Source of the DNA: a bacterium A37T11
GTDB lineage: Bacteria > Bacteroidota > Bacteroidia > Sphingobacteriales > Sphingobacteriaceae
DNA: 64,000 nucleotides
Reading direction: 5' to 3'
Assembly: GCA_900109895.1 (NCBI GenBank)
Contig: FOBR01000003.1
Coordinates: 186,001-250,000, forward strand
Every line of letters begins with the position of its first letter. Position 1 is the first letter of the stretch. Shown here piece by piece: positions 10,514 to 18,929 of this stretch. Position numbers and translations under genes: made by a program. Under the pieces are notes generated by a model that ran no database searches, was not told the DNA's origin, and saw only the letters and a list, made by a program, of their open reading frames with translations.

Positions 10514-12127
10514 ATGAAAAAAATATATAAATATAGTGCAGTAGGTGTATTAGCCTGCTTACTACTCCTCAGTATATCTTCTTGTTCAAATTTTCTGAAA
10601 GTAGAACCTACGGGATCACTTACAGAAGAACAAGTTTTTGAAAAGATAGAAAATGTACAGCCGTTGGTTCTCGGATTATATGATAGCTATCGCGGATGTA
10701 AAGAAGGACGGAATGGCCTGATGCCTTATCTGGGGACGGATGAAACACAACAAGGTAATTATCAATTGATTTCTTCCGGTGACCAAGCGGGAATGGATAA
10801 ATACAACGGGCAGTTAAACGCGATTTCCACACAGGTGTCCAGCATCTGGAACAATCGCTGGCCTGCCGTTGTTTCGGCTGCAAAGGCCATTTATGCGCTT
10901 GGTATAACTACTGAAGATCCCGAACGTGCCATGAAATTAAAGGGGGAGGCGTGCTTTATCCGTGGTATGCTGATGTTTGAATTGAGCATGTTCTGGGGTG
11001 AGATTCCGGTTGTTGATATTGCAAAAACAGACGAGTTGGGGCTAGGACGCCAGTCGCTGGATACCGTGTGGCGGTATATTATCGATGATTTCACCATTGC
11101 TTCAAACAATTTACCCGAATCTTACGACGGCGAACCACAACGAGCTACGAAAGGCGCTGCCTTGGCAATGTTGGGAAAGGCATATATGGCTGCCCCCGAA
11201 GCGACCAACTTACGTGACTTTTCTAAAGCAGACGACTGCTTTAAACAGATAATTGATATGGGACGATACAGATTGCTGGATAATTATATTGACTTGTTCC
11301 GCTATGATAACCCAAATACGGCAGAATCATTGTTTGAACTGCAATTCAATAATGTGTGGCCCGATTGTAATTTTTGGGAGTTTGATGCAGGATCGCGCGC
11401 CGTTGATTCCTGGTTCAGCCAAGCATGTTCTTTCTCTGGTTATGATTTTATTGTCCCTACTCCGTTTACTTATAAAATGGTAGAGGAAGGTGGTGTTTGG
11501 GAAGAAGGAGACACACGTAAAAACGGCGCGTTACGGTATGATTTTACGTATTATACGGACAAATACAGTAACGATGGTTCTTTCAAATACGTCACCCCGG
11601 ATTTGTCTAAAACGCAGTGGACCGGAACAACCGACGAGTTGGACCCGCATATTAAAAAATATGAAGATTACCGGACAGATGTTCTTTCGGGTCTTGGGAT
11701 TAATAATATGTGGAATTCAGGTAAAAATTTCGCTGTAATACGTTACGCGGACGTTCTGCTTTTACATGCTGAATGTTTGAACGAGTTAGGACAAACCTCA
11801 GAGGCGATAAACATTGTAAATGATAAGATTCGCACGCGGGCATGGGGAGGTACGCTGCCGACAGATAAGAAGTGGGGTGTTATGTCTTCCGACGATTTCC
11901 GTGCTAAAATTATGGACGAACGTATGCGCGAGCTATGTTTTGAAGGTTGGCGCCGTATCGACCTGCTGCGTACAGGTAAGTTTGTGGCACTGGTAAAAGA
12001 ACGTAACAAATGGGCAAATGAGTCGGGAACGATACAGGATTTTCACAAACGTTATCCTATTCCTGACACAGAGATCAAAACGAATGAGGCATTCTCGCCA
12101 GCAGACCAAAACCCGGGTTACAATTAA
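10514..12127 (+). CDS. SusD/RagB-type nutrient-binding lipoprotein
   Basis: A 537-residue protein with a lipoprotein signal peptide whose lipobox is SISSC (Cys24). The body has SusD features: TPR-like helices (RGMLMFELSMFWGEIPVV), the NNMWNSGKNFAVIRYADVLL region, and the C-terminal block ERMRELCFEGWRRIDLLRTG, then NPGYN at the end. It sits on the cell surface as the lid of the SusC barrel encoded upstream and captures the oligosaccharide. The next gene (GH97) starts 18 nt downstream, so the three are one operon. Confidence 0.93.
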   Translation: MKKIYKYSAVGVLACLLLLSISSCSNFLKVEPTGSLTEEQVFEKIENVQPLVLGLYDSYRGCKEGRNGLMPYLGTDETQQGNYQLISSGDQAGMDKYNGQLNAISTQVSSIWNNRWPAVVSAAKAIYALGITTEDPERAMKLKGEACFIRGMLMFELSMFWGEIPVVDIAKTDELGLGRQSLDTVWRYIIDDFTIASNNLPESYDGEPQRATKGAALAMLGKAYMAAPEATNLRDFSKADDCFKQIIDMGRYRLLDNYIDLFRYDNPNTAESLFELQFNNVWPDCNFWEFDAGSRAVDSWFSQACSFSGYDFIVPTPFTYKMVEEGGVWEEGDTRKNGALRYDFTYYTDKYSNDGSFKYVTPDLSKTQWTGTTDELDPHIKKYEDYRTDVLSGLGINNMWNSGKNFAVIRYADVLLLHAECLNELGQTSEAINIVNDKIRTRAWGGTLPTDKKWGVMSSDDFRAKIMDERMRELCFEGWRRIDLLRTGKFVALVKERNKWANESGTIQDFHKRYPIPDTEIKTNEAFSPADQNPGYN

Positions 12128-12145
12128 CTTACTCCAGCCATTATT

Positions 12146-14083
12146 ATGAAAATTAAAGCTATTCATCAAGCCCTAATCTTATCTGTCTTTGGAACGCTTT
12201 TCTTTACCTATGGTAAAGCAGCAGATGAACCCTTGGCCTTAAAATCAAAGGATGGTCTAAATAAAATAACCCTGTCCCTGAATGAGCGCGGAGAGCTGCA
12301 CTACAACGTAACGCGCAGGGATCAGATCATCCTTTCAGATGCTCCTCTTGGCCTGAAGGGCGATAATCTTGATTTCACGTCCGGGCTATCCGTCGCTGAA
12401 ATTTCGCCCATTGAAGAAAAAAGGGAAGCCTACGAATTAAAAGTAAGCAACTTTAAAAAAATAGATCATGTTTTAGAACATAAAAGCATCACTTTTAGAA
12501 ATAGCCAGGGTGCATTAATAGTGCTTGATCTGGCGGCCGGGGAAGAAGGGGTTGCTTTTCGCTATCGGTTTCCGGGCAAGGACAACAAAATAAGGACGAT
12601 AAAAGAGGAGATCACCGGATTCCATATTGAAAAAAATGCAAAAGGCTGGCTGCAGCCCTACAATAAAGCGGGAGACTATACCCCGGGCTATGAAGATTTT
12701 TACCTTCCTGTAAATGCAGGGGATACCATTAGTCATGCACGCAATCCTTCCGTTGGCTGGTGTATGCCTGCACTTTTTAACGTTAATGACCACAAAAGTT
12801 GGGTACTCCTGGCTGAGTCGGGAACGGATGGATCTTTTCCGGGCTGTCATTTGCAGCCCCATTCAGAAGGAGGGATCTATAAGATCGCGTTTGCAGAAAA
12901 AGACGAGAAATATACACTACCTTTGACTGACAAAGAAAACGCTTATCCGGAGTCGGCCCTTCCCTGGGTGATGCCCTGGAGGGTTATTATCATGGGTGAT
13001 CAGGCCGGGGACATCCTGTTGTCAACCTTAGTGACGGACTTGGCCCCTGCATCCAAAATTGAAGACACCTCATGGATTGAGCCAGGCAAAGCCGCATGGT
13101 CATGGTGGTCGCATCCGGATGACCATTCCCCTGAGATTTATAACCAATTCACAGATCTTGCGGCTTCATTCGGCTTTAAGTATACCCTTTTCGATGCGGG
13201 TTGGGAAAAAGCGAACAAAGAAGGAGGGATCATTGATCACGCGATCGCTAAAGGGATCAAACCACTGGTCTGGGGTTATTCTTCCCAATATTTTGATCCG
13301 GAAAAAAGAAAAGAGCGGTTCAAAGAGCTGGCCCATATGGGGGTTAAAGGTGTTAAGATAGATTTTTGGTGCTCAGACAGGCAAGAGGTAATGGCTGCTT
13401 TACAGTCGGTTTTTGCCGATGCGGCCAAAGAACAATTAATGGTGAACCTGCACGGCACGACCGCTCCAAGGGGCTGGCAAAGGACCTGGCCAAATTTTGT
13501 AACGGCTGAAGCGATACTGGGAACCGAAAGTTACTTTTATGAACCAAAATTTCCGGAAAAAGCCGCAGAACAGAACACGGTTTTGCCTTTTACCAGAAAT
13601 GTAGCAGGCCCTGCTGACTACACACCGTTTGCACTGACCTTTCGGAAATACCGCCGTATGAATACAGCCGTCCATGAGCTTGCCACCGCCATGACCTACA
13701 CCTCCGGGATCATTCATTTTGCGGATTCAAAAGAGATATTCGATGCTCTCCCACTTGAGGTGAAAGATCTGATAAAAGACATGCCTGCCACCTGGGATAA
13801 AACCGAAAGCGTTATGGCCGAACCAGGTAAGGCATTAGTGCTCTACCGTCAAAAAGACGCTCTTTCTTATATTGTAGGTATAAATGGCAAGGATAAAGAA
13901 CTACCGATCAAACTGAACCTTGCGAAATACGGAAAGGGATATTCCAAATTCAGGATCATTACGGAAGGAGAAGACCCACTAATGGACTTCAAAATAGAGA
14001 CGTATCCAATAGTCGCAGATTGGTCATATATCTTGGCACCGAAAGGAGGGTTTATTATTCAATTTGTAAATGAAGAGTCTTGA
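12146..14083 (+). CDS. GH97 family glycosidase, exported, Asp-nucleophile type
   Basis: A 645-residue protein with a signal peptide ending near YGKAADEP (about 27). The GH97 N-terminal super-sandwich runs to ~290, then the barrel with KAAWSWWSHPDDHSPEIY and YTLFDAGW. KIDFW places an Asp at residue 406, where retaining GH97 alpha-galactosidases have their nucleophile; inverting SusB-type alpha-glucosidases do not use such an Asp. VNLHGTTAPRGW and TAEAILGTE (Glu455, Glu460) follow the family order. I infer a retaining enzyme, probably an alpha-galactosidase, acting with the GH36 enzyme in the periplasm. The family is firm; the mechanistic subgroup is inferred from one motif. Confidence 0.88.
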   Translation: MKIKAIHQALILSVFGTLFFTYGKAADEPLALKSKDGLNKITLSLNERGELHYNVTRRDQIILSDAPLGLKGDNLDFTSGLSVAEISPIEEKREAYELKVSNFKKIDHVLEHKSITFRNSQGALIVLDLAAGEEGVAFRYRFPGKDNKIRTIKEEITGFHIEKNAKGWLQPYNKAGDYTPGYEDFYLPVNAGDTISHARNPSVGWCMPALFNVNDHKSWVLLAESGTDGSFPGCHLQPHSEGGIYKIAFAEKDEKYTLPLTDKENAYPESALPWVMPWRVIIMGDQAGDILLSTLVTDLAPASKIEDTSWIEPGKAAWSWWSHPDDHSPEIYNQFTDLAASFGFKYTLFDAGWEKANKEGGIIDHAIAKGIKPLVWGYSSQYFDPEKRKERFKELAHMGVKGVKIDFWCSDRQEVMAALQSVFADAAKEQLMVNLHGTTAPRGWQRTWPNFVTAEAILGTESYFYEPKFPEKAAEQNTVLPFTRNVAGPADYTPFALTFRKYRRMNTAVHELATAMTYTSGIIHFADSKEIFDALPLEVKDLIKDMPATWDKTESVMAEPGKALVLYRQKDALSYIVGINGKDKELPIKLNLAKYGKGYSKFRIITEGEDPLMDFKIETYPIVADWSYILAPKGGFIIQFVNEES

Positions 14084-14160
14084 TAAATTTATAGCTCGTA
14101 ATATGATCTTGAATGTAGGAGCCGTCAACTAGGCGGTCGTTATAGCGGCGTTTTTCTGAC

Positions 14161-14433
14161 ACCATACATAAAGTCCATGCCGAATATTTTGAAGTTACGG
14201 CTAGCGGCCAACGGCTCAGGCGGATATTTGATGATTGTTTTAAGGGTACCAACATGAAGGATGCCTATGATGGTACGCTTTCCATTACCAAGGCTTTGGC
14301 GGATTATCAGGCTTGTCTTATTATTGTGTCAACCCATATTATTGAGGTTGGGGAAGCGCTAAGGGACCATAAAAGAATTCACTTTGCCTTTATGCCTACT
14401 GTAATGGATGGGCTTTATCCCCGGTATATGTGA
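14161..14433 (+). pseudogene. Fragment of a MutS-family ATPase domain
   Basis: Frame 1 from 14161 to the TGA at 14431 reads EVTASGQRLRRIFDD, CFKGTNMKDAYDGTL, CLIIVSTHIIEVGEAL and PTVMDGLYPRYM. This matches the C-terminal ATPase domain of MutS-type proteins: the ELFRGTN...D block and the STHxxE block. Upstream the frame is closed within a few codons, and no Walker A is present. About 90 codons of a 430-900 residue protein remain, so this is a decayed remnant. It lies between the GH97 gene and the MocR-like regulator. The rest of the 14084-14634 gap shows no gene. Confidence 0.7.
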
Positions 14434-14521
14434 TCATCGTATGTATGGTTTGCCTTGTTGTCTAGGGAGTATTTCCGGAGGACTGACTTCCCTATTCCAT
14501 GCTGTACATCATTCAATTTTT

Positions 14522-14549
14522 GTACACCATACATGAATATATAGGGTGT
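14522..14549. repeat. Spaced inverted repeat upstream of the MocR-like gene
   Basis: TACACC and GGTGTA are separated by 16 nt, about 120 nt before the MocR-like start. It could be an operator for that regulator, as GntR-type proteins bind such dyads, but the arms are only 6 bp. A weak call. Confidence 0.25.
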
Positions 14550-14634
14550 ATTTGTCGCAAATTAACAAATACTTAACGCTTACAAGACCGCGGTGTACGC
14601 TTGAGTGCCCCTCTGCCGGAGACATCCTTTGGCG

Positions 14635-14665
14635 TTTGCAGCTTTTTCTATTTTCCCTATTTTCG
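14635..14665 (+). promoter_or_regulatory. Candidate Bacteroidota promoter of the MocR-like gene
   Basis: TTTG at 14635, a 19-nt spacer, then TATTTTCG at 14658, one mismatch from TAnnTTTG. The ATG at 14671 follows 5 nt later, so transcription would start at or next to the start codon and the mRNA would have almost no leader. Confidence 0.35.
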
Positions 14666-14670
14666 CTCGT

Positions 14671-16104
14671 ATGAATCCGGCCAATGAAGATACAAAATAT
14701 ACCATAGCGGCGTCCATTAGGGAGGACATCCGGCAGGGTAAACGGCTGTGCGGGGAAAAACTTCCGGCGGCCCAGGCGCTGGCCCGGGAGCGGAAAGTGA
14801 ATGAACGGACGGCCAGGGCAGCCTATGAATTGCTTATCGCCTGGCGACTGATCCATTATAATGCGATTCCACCAAGGGAGGAAGGTTACTATATCCATAC
14901 GCATGTACCGCTAGTGTTGAAACAGCAGGCGTCTGTGTTTCCAGAGCGAAAGGAGCTGCCGTTCCAGCTGTATAAACCCCACTTTCCACGCACGCATAGG
15001 CGCTTGCCTAATTATGTACTGCTGGGTGAAGCCAATGCCTTGCAGCATTCGGGCTGGCTGGAGCAGGAAATTGTATTTTTACAGCGCCAGGAGGTCAATC
15101 GCAAAAGGCAAAAAGTCAAAAAGCCGGTGGAGCTGCAGCAGGATATTCAGGAGAAGGCTGTCCGGTTGTTGGAGCAAAAGGGCATTGGGTTGCCAGCCAG
15201 CAATGTGCTAATTGTCCCACAGCAGTGGGCTATGGATGTGCTGATAGGGATGACGCTGCAACCCGGTGATGCCGTGCTTATCGACCGGGGCAGTGACGTG
15301 GCTGCCGAGCAATTTTTCCGGCAGCGGGGTATCCGGGTTTGTCATAGCGGAGCAGACGAAAAAGGCATGTTGCTGGAAGGGTTGTTGCAGCGCTGCATCG
15401 GGCAAGGTGTTCGCCTCATTTTTGTGCGTCCGGAGGCATCTGCTCCATTTGGGTACAGTTTGGATGAAAGCCGGTGGGAGGCCTTGTTTACGCTGGCAGA
15501 AGCGCTGCATATTCCCGTTCTGGCTTGGGATGAACATTTTGGCCAGTGGTTGGGGCAACCCGTCAAGCCGCTAGTCCTTGGCCATCATCAAGGAAGGCTG
15601 CTGCATGTAGTACCGCTGTCTAATCACCATGCGTATGCCTCTACACTGTGCCTGGTCATGGCTGATGCGCAGGTGGTCGACGCGGTAAGGCATCAGTTGC
15701 TACAACGAAAGGTGGAAATGGATGTGTCCCAGTTGCACCACACGATGAGCTTACTGAATTCCGTGGCCTGGCAGGAACGTGAGCGGCAACTGGAAATGCG
15801 CATCGGGAAAAACAGGCAACGGCAACGTGACCTGATCAATGAAGTCTTTGGCCCTGAAATGGTGAGGCAGCGTGTTGCTGCAGCTGGCTACCGATTATGG
15901 GTACGGCTGCCTATGGGGGTCGAGTTTGAATCTTTGCTGCCCATACTGATCCGTAAGGGGCTCTATAAACCGGAGTCAAATGGCCATATGACCGGGCCAG
16001 CTTATGCTCAAAAGATACACAAACTAGGCCTGGGCCTGGTACACTATGATCCCTCCGCCTGGGGGGAATTTTTTGAACTCCTGAACCGCTATATTCAACC
16101 TTGA
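14671..16104 (+). CDS. MocR-like regulator: GntR HTH plus degenerate aminotransferase fold
   Basis: 477 residues from ATG 14671; a GTG at 14605 is in frame but would add an atypical front. Residues 10-75 form a GntR winged HTH (TIAASIREDIRQGKRLCG, LARERKVNERTARAAYELL). The remainder follows the class-I aminotransferase order of MocR proteins: LQPGDAVLIDRG, RGIRVCHSGADEKGM, LIFVRPEASAPFGYSLDESRWEAL (in pieces) and LAWDEHFGQW in place of EDDYDSEF. Where MocR proteins have FSK with the PLP-binding Lys, this one has VVPLSNHHAYAS (about 311-322), with no Lys. PLP binding by the usual aldimine is therefore unlikely. The target is unknown; a small HTH gene follows 32 nt downstream. Confidence 0.7.
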   Translation: MNPANEDTKYTIAASIREDIRQGKRLCGEKLPAAQALARERKVNERTARAAYELLIAWRLIHYNAIPPREEGYYIHTHVPLVLKQQASVFPERKELPFQLYKPHFPRTHRRLPNYVLLGEANALQHSGWLEQEIVFLQRQEVNRKRQKVKKPVELQQDIQEKAVRLLEQKGIGLPASNVLIVPQQWAMDVLIGMTLQPGDAVLIDRGSDVAAEQFFRQRGIRVCHSGADEKGMLLEGLLQRCIGQGVRLIFVRPEASAPFGYSLDESRWEALFTLAEALHIPVLAWDEHFGQWLGQPVKPLVLGHHQGRLLHVVPLSNHHAYASTLCLVMADAQVVDAVRHQLLQRKVEMDVSQLHHTMSLLNSVAWQERERQLEMRIGKNRQRQRDLINEVFGPEMVRQRVAAAGYRLWVRLPMGVEFESLLPILIRKGLYKPESNGHMTGPAYAQKIHKLGLGLVHYDPSAWGEFFELLNRYIQP

Positions 16105-16136
16105 ACCCATGATGTCTAATCTTAAAATTACGAATT

Positions 16137-16445
16137 ATGGAAGAAGAATTTCTACTTATGATTCAGGAGGTAAAGGCGTTGCGGAGGGATGTCAGGGAGA
16201 TGCGTCAGTACATCGTGATCATCAAACAAAACCAGGAACTGGGCAATATGGAGGGGCTTGCCGATCTGATAGACGCCCCGGCGTTAAAACAGGTGCTGCA
16301 CATCGAGGATCGCAGCTTTTATGACCTGCGCCAGTCAAAGGTCTTTAATACGTATACATTTAAAGAAGGGGAGGGGGGCAAGCCTGGTAAGCTGTACTTT
16401 TTTAAGTCAGAGGTGCTTGAGGGGATAAAGCGGGGGAAACTGTAG
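16137..16445 (+). CDS. Small helix-turn-helix protein (Bacteroidota mobile-element type)
   Basis: 102 residues. Residues 1-40 look like a coiled-coil helix (MIQEVKALRRDVREMRQYI). Residues 48-100 fit a short HTH_17/excisionase-like domain: LIDAPALKQVLHIEDRSFYDL, RQSKVFNTYTF, YFFKSEVLEGIKRGKL (in pieces). Such proteins are common next to integrases and other mobile genes, where they act as DNA-binding directionality factors or regulators. No integrase is nearby. Its last ~36 bases recur at the end of the next gene (18032-18071), suggesting a recombination event between the two ends. Confidence 0.6.
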   Translation: MEEEFLLMIQEVKALRRDVREMRQYIVIIKQNQELGNMEGLADLIDAPALKQVLHIEDRSFYDLRQSKVFNTYTFKEGEGGKPGKLYFFKSEVLEGIKRGKL

Positions 16446-16475
16446 TACTCAAAAATTTATTCTTATCTTAGCGGC

Positions 16476-18071
16476 ATGATGAGAAAGTATCCTATTGGCA
16501 TACAAAATTTCCGGAAAGTTCGGGAAGGTGGTTACTTGTATGTAGACAAGACGGAGATCATCCATCGGTTGGTCACAACCGGAGAATATTATTTTCTGAG
16601 CCGCCCAAGACGCTTTGGCAAATCACTGATGGTTGATACGCTTGAAGAACTATTTAGTGGGAGTAAGGAGCTTTTTGAGGGGCTTTGGATCTATGACCAC
16701 TGGGATTGGACAAAGAAAAATCCGGTGATTCATTTCAATTTTGCAGAGATTCCCTACAAGGAAGTTGGACTGCAAGAAGCACTAAAAATTGAGTTGGAGC
16801 GGAATGCAAAGTTCGCTGGTGTAGTGCTGGAAACCGCAACATTGCAGGGCAGGTTTCGCGAATTGATTGAAAAGGTTGCGCAATCTAAAGGGCCAATTAT
16901 TCTTTTGATAGACGAATATGATAAGCCATTGATAGATTTTCTGGATGTCCCGATAACGGTGGATGAAAATCGTTCTGTGTTGAAAAGCTTTTATTCGGTA
17001 TTGAAGGGTCAGGACAAAAATATAAGACTCATGTTACTTACCGGCGTTAGCCGGTTTAGCAAGGTTAGCCTATTCTCCGATCTCAATCAGCTATCGGATA
17101 TCACCTTGGTTGAAGAAATGAATGACCTGGTGGGCATTACGCAAAAAGAATTAGAAACAAACTTTCCAGAAGATTTGCAGGAGCTGGCGGAGAAGTTTAA
17201 TAAATCAGTGCCTGAAATTTATGCGCAGGTAAAAAAATGGTACAATGGGTATTCATGGGGAGGGGCTAATACCCTATATAATCCATTTTCATTGCTGAGC
17301 CTATTCCGTTGGAAGCAGTTTGATAATTTCTGGATTCATACGGGCACGCCTGCGTTTTTCAGTGATATGATCCGGCGTAATCCGGGGCTGAAATTCCCGG
17401 ATGGTGAAGTAGAGGCAGGGCCTGAAGCATTGATTGACCTGTTTAACCAAAAGACGGAATACGATGGGCAGGACAGTATCCGGCCAATTACCATTATGTT
17501 CCAGACCGGGTATTTGACAGTTAAGCATTATGACCCGGCATTGGAAGTGTATACGCTGGACTTTCCGAATAGGGAGGTAAAGCTTAGTATGGAATTATTT
17601 CTATTGTGAGCCTACAGTCATCAGCCTATAGATACCGTACGCCCGAATGTGCTGACTATTGCAAGAGCATTCAGTGCTAATGAAATTGGAGAGGTAATGA
17701 AACTGATTGATACCTCGTTTTCACTGATACCGAATACCCTGTGGGGAAAAGCTAAGGAACAATTATATCATGCCATCATTCAAAATACGTTTAGTTTGGT
17801 TGGACTGATTTTGGAAAGCGATCGTAATTATGCTGGGACACGTCCAGATATTTCGGTGTTTACAAAAACGCATATATATGTATTGGAGTTAAAGCTTGAC
17901 GGATCAGCAGAAGCAGCTTTGAAACAAATCTTCGAAAAAAATTATTTCAGGCCTTTCCAGACCGACAACCGAAAAAAAGTGGCGATTGGAATTAATTTCT
18001 CCTCTGAGAAGAAGGCTATCGCAGAATATAAGGTAGAGGTACTGGAGGGGATAAAGCGGGGGAAGATTTAG
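16476..18071 (+). pseudogene. AAA-ATPase / PD-(D/E)XK nuclease family gene interrupted by one TGA
   Basis: One reading frame from 16476 to 18071 is broken only by the TGA at 17607-17609. Read through, it gives about 531 codons, the normal size for this family (AAA-ATPase-like plus DUF1703/PDDEXK_9). Part 1 has the variant Walker A SRPRRFGKS, Walker B IILLIDEYD and LLTGVSRFSK. Part 2 has the nuclease core RPDISVFTKTHIYVLELKLD, then ALKQIFEKNY and VAIGINFS. The family is abundant in Bacteroidota, with an uncertain role, perhaps defence or element maintenance. The C-terminal VLEGIKRGKI is not typical and repeats the tail of the upstream HTH gene. It could be a nonsense allele or a sequencing error. 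Confidence 0.75.
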
Positions 18072-18101
18072 TTTTATTTCACTAACAGGCTCATCGCAGC
18101 T

Positions 18102-18143
18102 ACGGAAAACCACTGCGCCCCGATATACCCATCGGGGCTCCGT
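18102..18143. repeat. Hairpin: GCCCCGAT/ATCGGGGC with outer ACGGA/TCCGT arms
   Basis: A perfect 8-bp stem (18117-18124 with 18131-18138, 6-nt loop) is extended by ACGGA at 18102 and TCCGT at 18139, with a bulge on one side. There is no T tract, so it is not a classical terminator; it may be a REP-like element. It lies between the broken ATPase gene and the sigma promoter. Confidence 0.5.
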
Positions 18144-18198
18144 TATTTTCCTGATGCTGCTCTCGAGCATGTTAGTTATAATAAGACGTAAAAATACT

Positions 18199-18230
18199 TT
18201 TGTAAGTAATTATAATAATTACTATGTTTG
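18199..18230 (+). promoter_or_regulatory. Bacteroidota promoter of the first ECF sigma operon
   Basis: TTTG at 18199-18202, a 20-nt A+T-rich spacer, and TATGTTTG at 18223-18230. Both boxes match the Bacteroidota consensus TTTG / TAnnTTTG exactly. The sigma gene start is 33 nt downstream. Confidence 0.7.
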
Positions 18231-18263
18231 AGGCTTAGTATGTAAATAGTTACCTAAGCATCC

Positions 18264-18863
18264 ATGAGTATTCGGCCCCATAAAGATGAAGCAGCAATCC
18301 TGGCCCGGGTGTCTAATGGGGATGAGCGGGCTTTCTCGGAGCTATTCCGTTGGTATTCGGGGCCGCTGGCTGAGTTTGTGCAGAAACTAACCGACTCATT
18401 GGAGCTGACAGAAGAGATTGTGCAGGATGCATTTATCAAGGTATGGCTGCGACGGGATACCCTGCCGCAGATTGAGCACTTCAGCAATTACCTGTTTATT
18501 CTGTGCCGGAACCATGCCTTTGCCATCCTTAAAAAGCAGGCAGCACAGCGGGTGATGCAGCTGGAGGTAGAAAAATACCTGCAGGAAGATGCGGAATTGG
18601 ATGAGCTGGACAATCCGGCAGAGCATTATCGTCAACTGATCGACCAAGCCGTTACTCATTTGCCCGAGCAACAACAAAAAGTCTATTCATTAAGCCGCTA
18701 TGACCGGCTAAAGCATCAGGAAATTGCTGCCCAACTCCATATTTCTCCGGAAACCGTCAAGAAACATATCCAGCTAGCGGTAGAATTCATTAAAAAAGAG
18801 GTAGAAAATGAGTATAATAAAGGCATTATTCTTATATTAACTTCCTATTTCCTGTATCGGTAA
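18264..18863 (+). CDS. ECF-type RNA polymerase sigma factor (FecI-like)
   Basis: 199 residues with region 2 (ERAFSELFRWYSGPLAEFV, LTEEIVQDAFIKVWLRRD) and region 4 (LPEQQQKVYSLSRYDRLKHQEIAAQLHISPETVKKHI, in pieces). The length is normal for Bacteroidota ECF factors. The C-terminus ends in a short hydrophobic stretch, GIILILTSYFLYR. FecR follows 66 nt later, then an STN-type SusC, so this is a cell-surface-signalling switch: ligand at SusC, FecR releasing sigma, sigma switching on the SusC operon. Confidence 0.93.
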   Translation: MSIRPHKDEAAILARVSNGDERAFSELFRWYSGPLAEFVQKLTDSLELTEEIVQDAFIKVWLRRDTLPQIEHFSNYLFILCRNHAFAILKKQAAQRVMQLEVEKYLQEDAELDELDNPAEHYRQLIDQAVTHLPEQQQKVYSLSRYDRLKHQEIAAQLHISPETVKKHIQLAVEFIKKEVENEYNKGIILILTSYFLYR

Positions 18864-18929
18864 CTTTTTTTTGCATTTTTTTCACCTTTCATTACCCCCT
18901 TCTTTTCCTTTTTAGACTCTTTAGGGGAA

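Noticed and set aside
17607-17609. TGA as a selenocysteine codon
   Set aside because: Residues around it (ELFLL before, AYSHQ after) are not an active site, no SECIS-like hairpin is evident, and the family does not use selenium.
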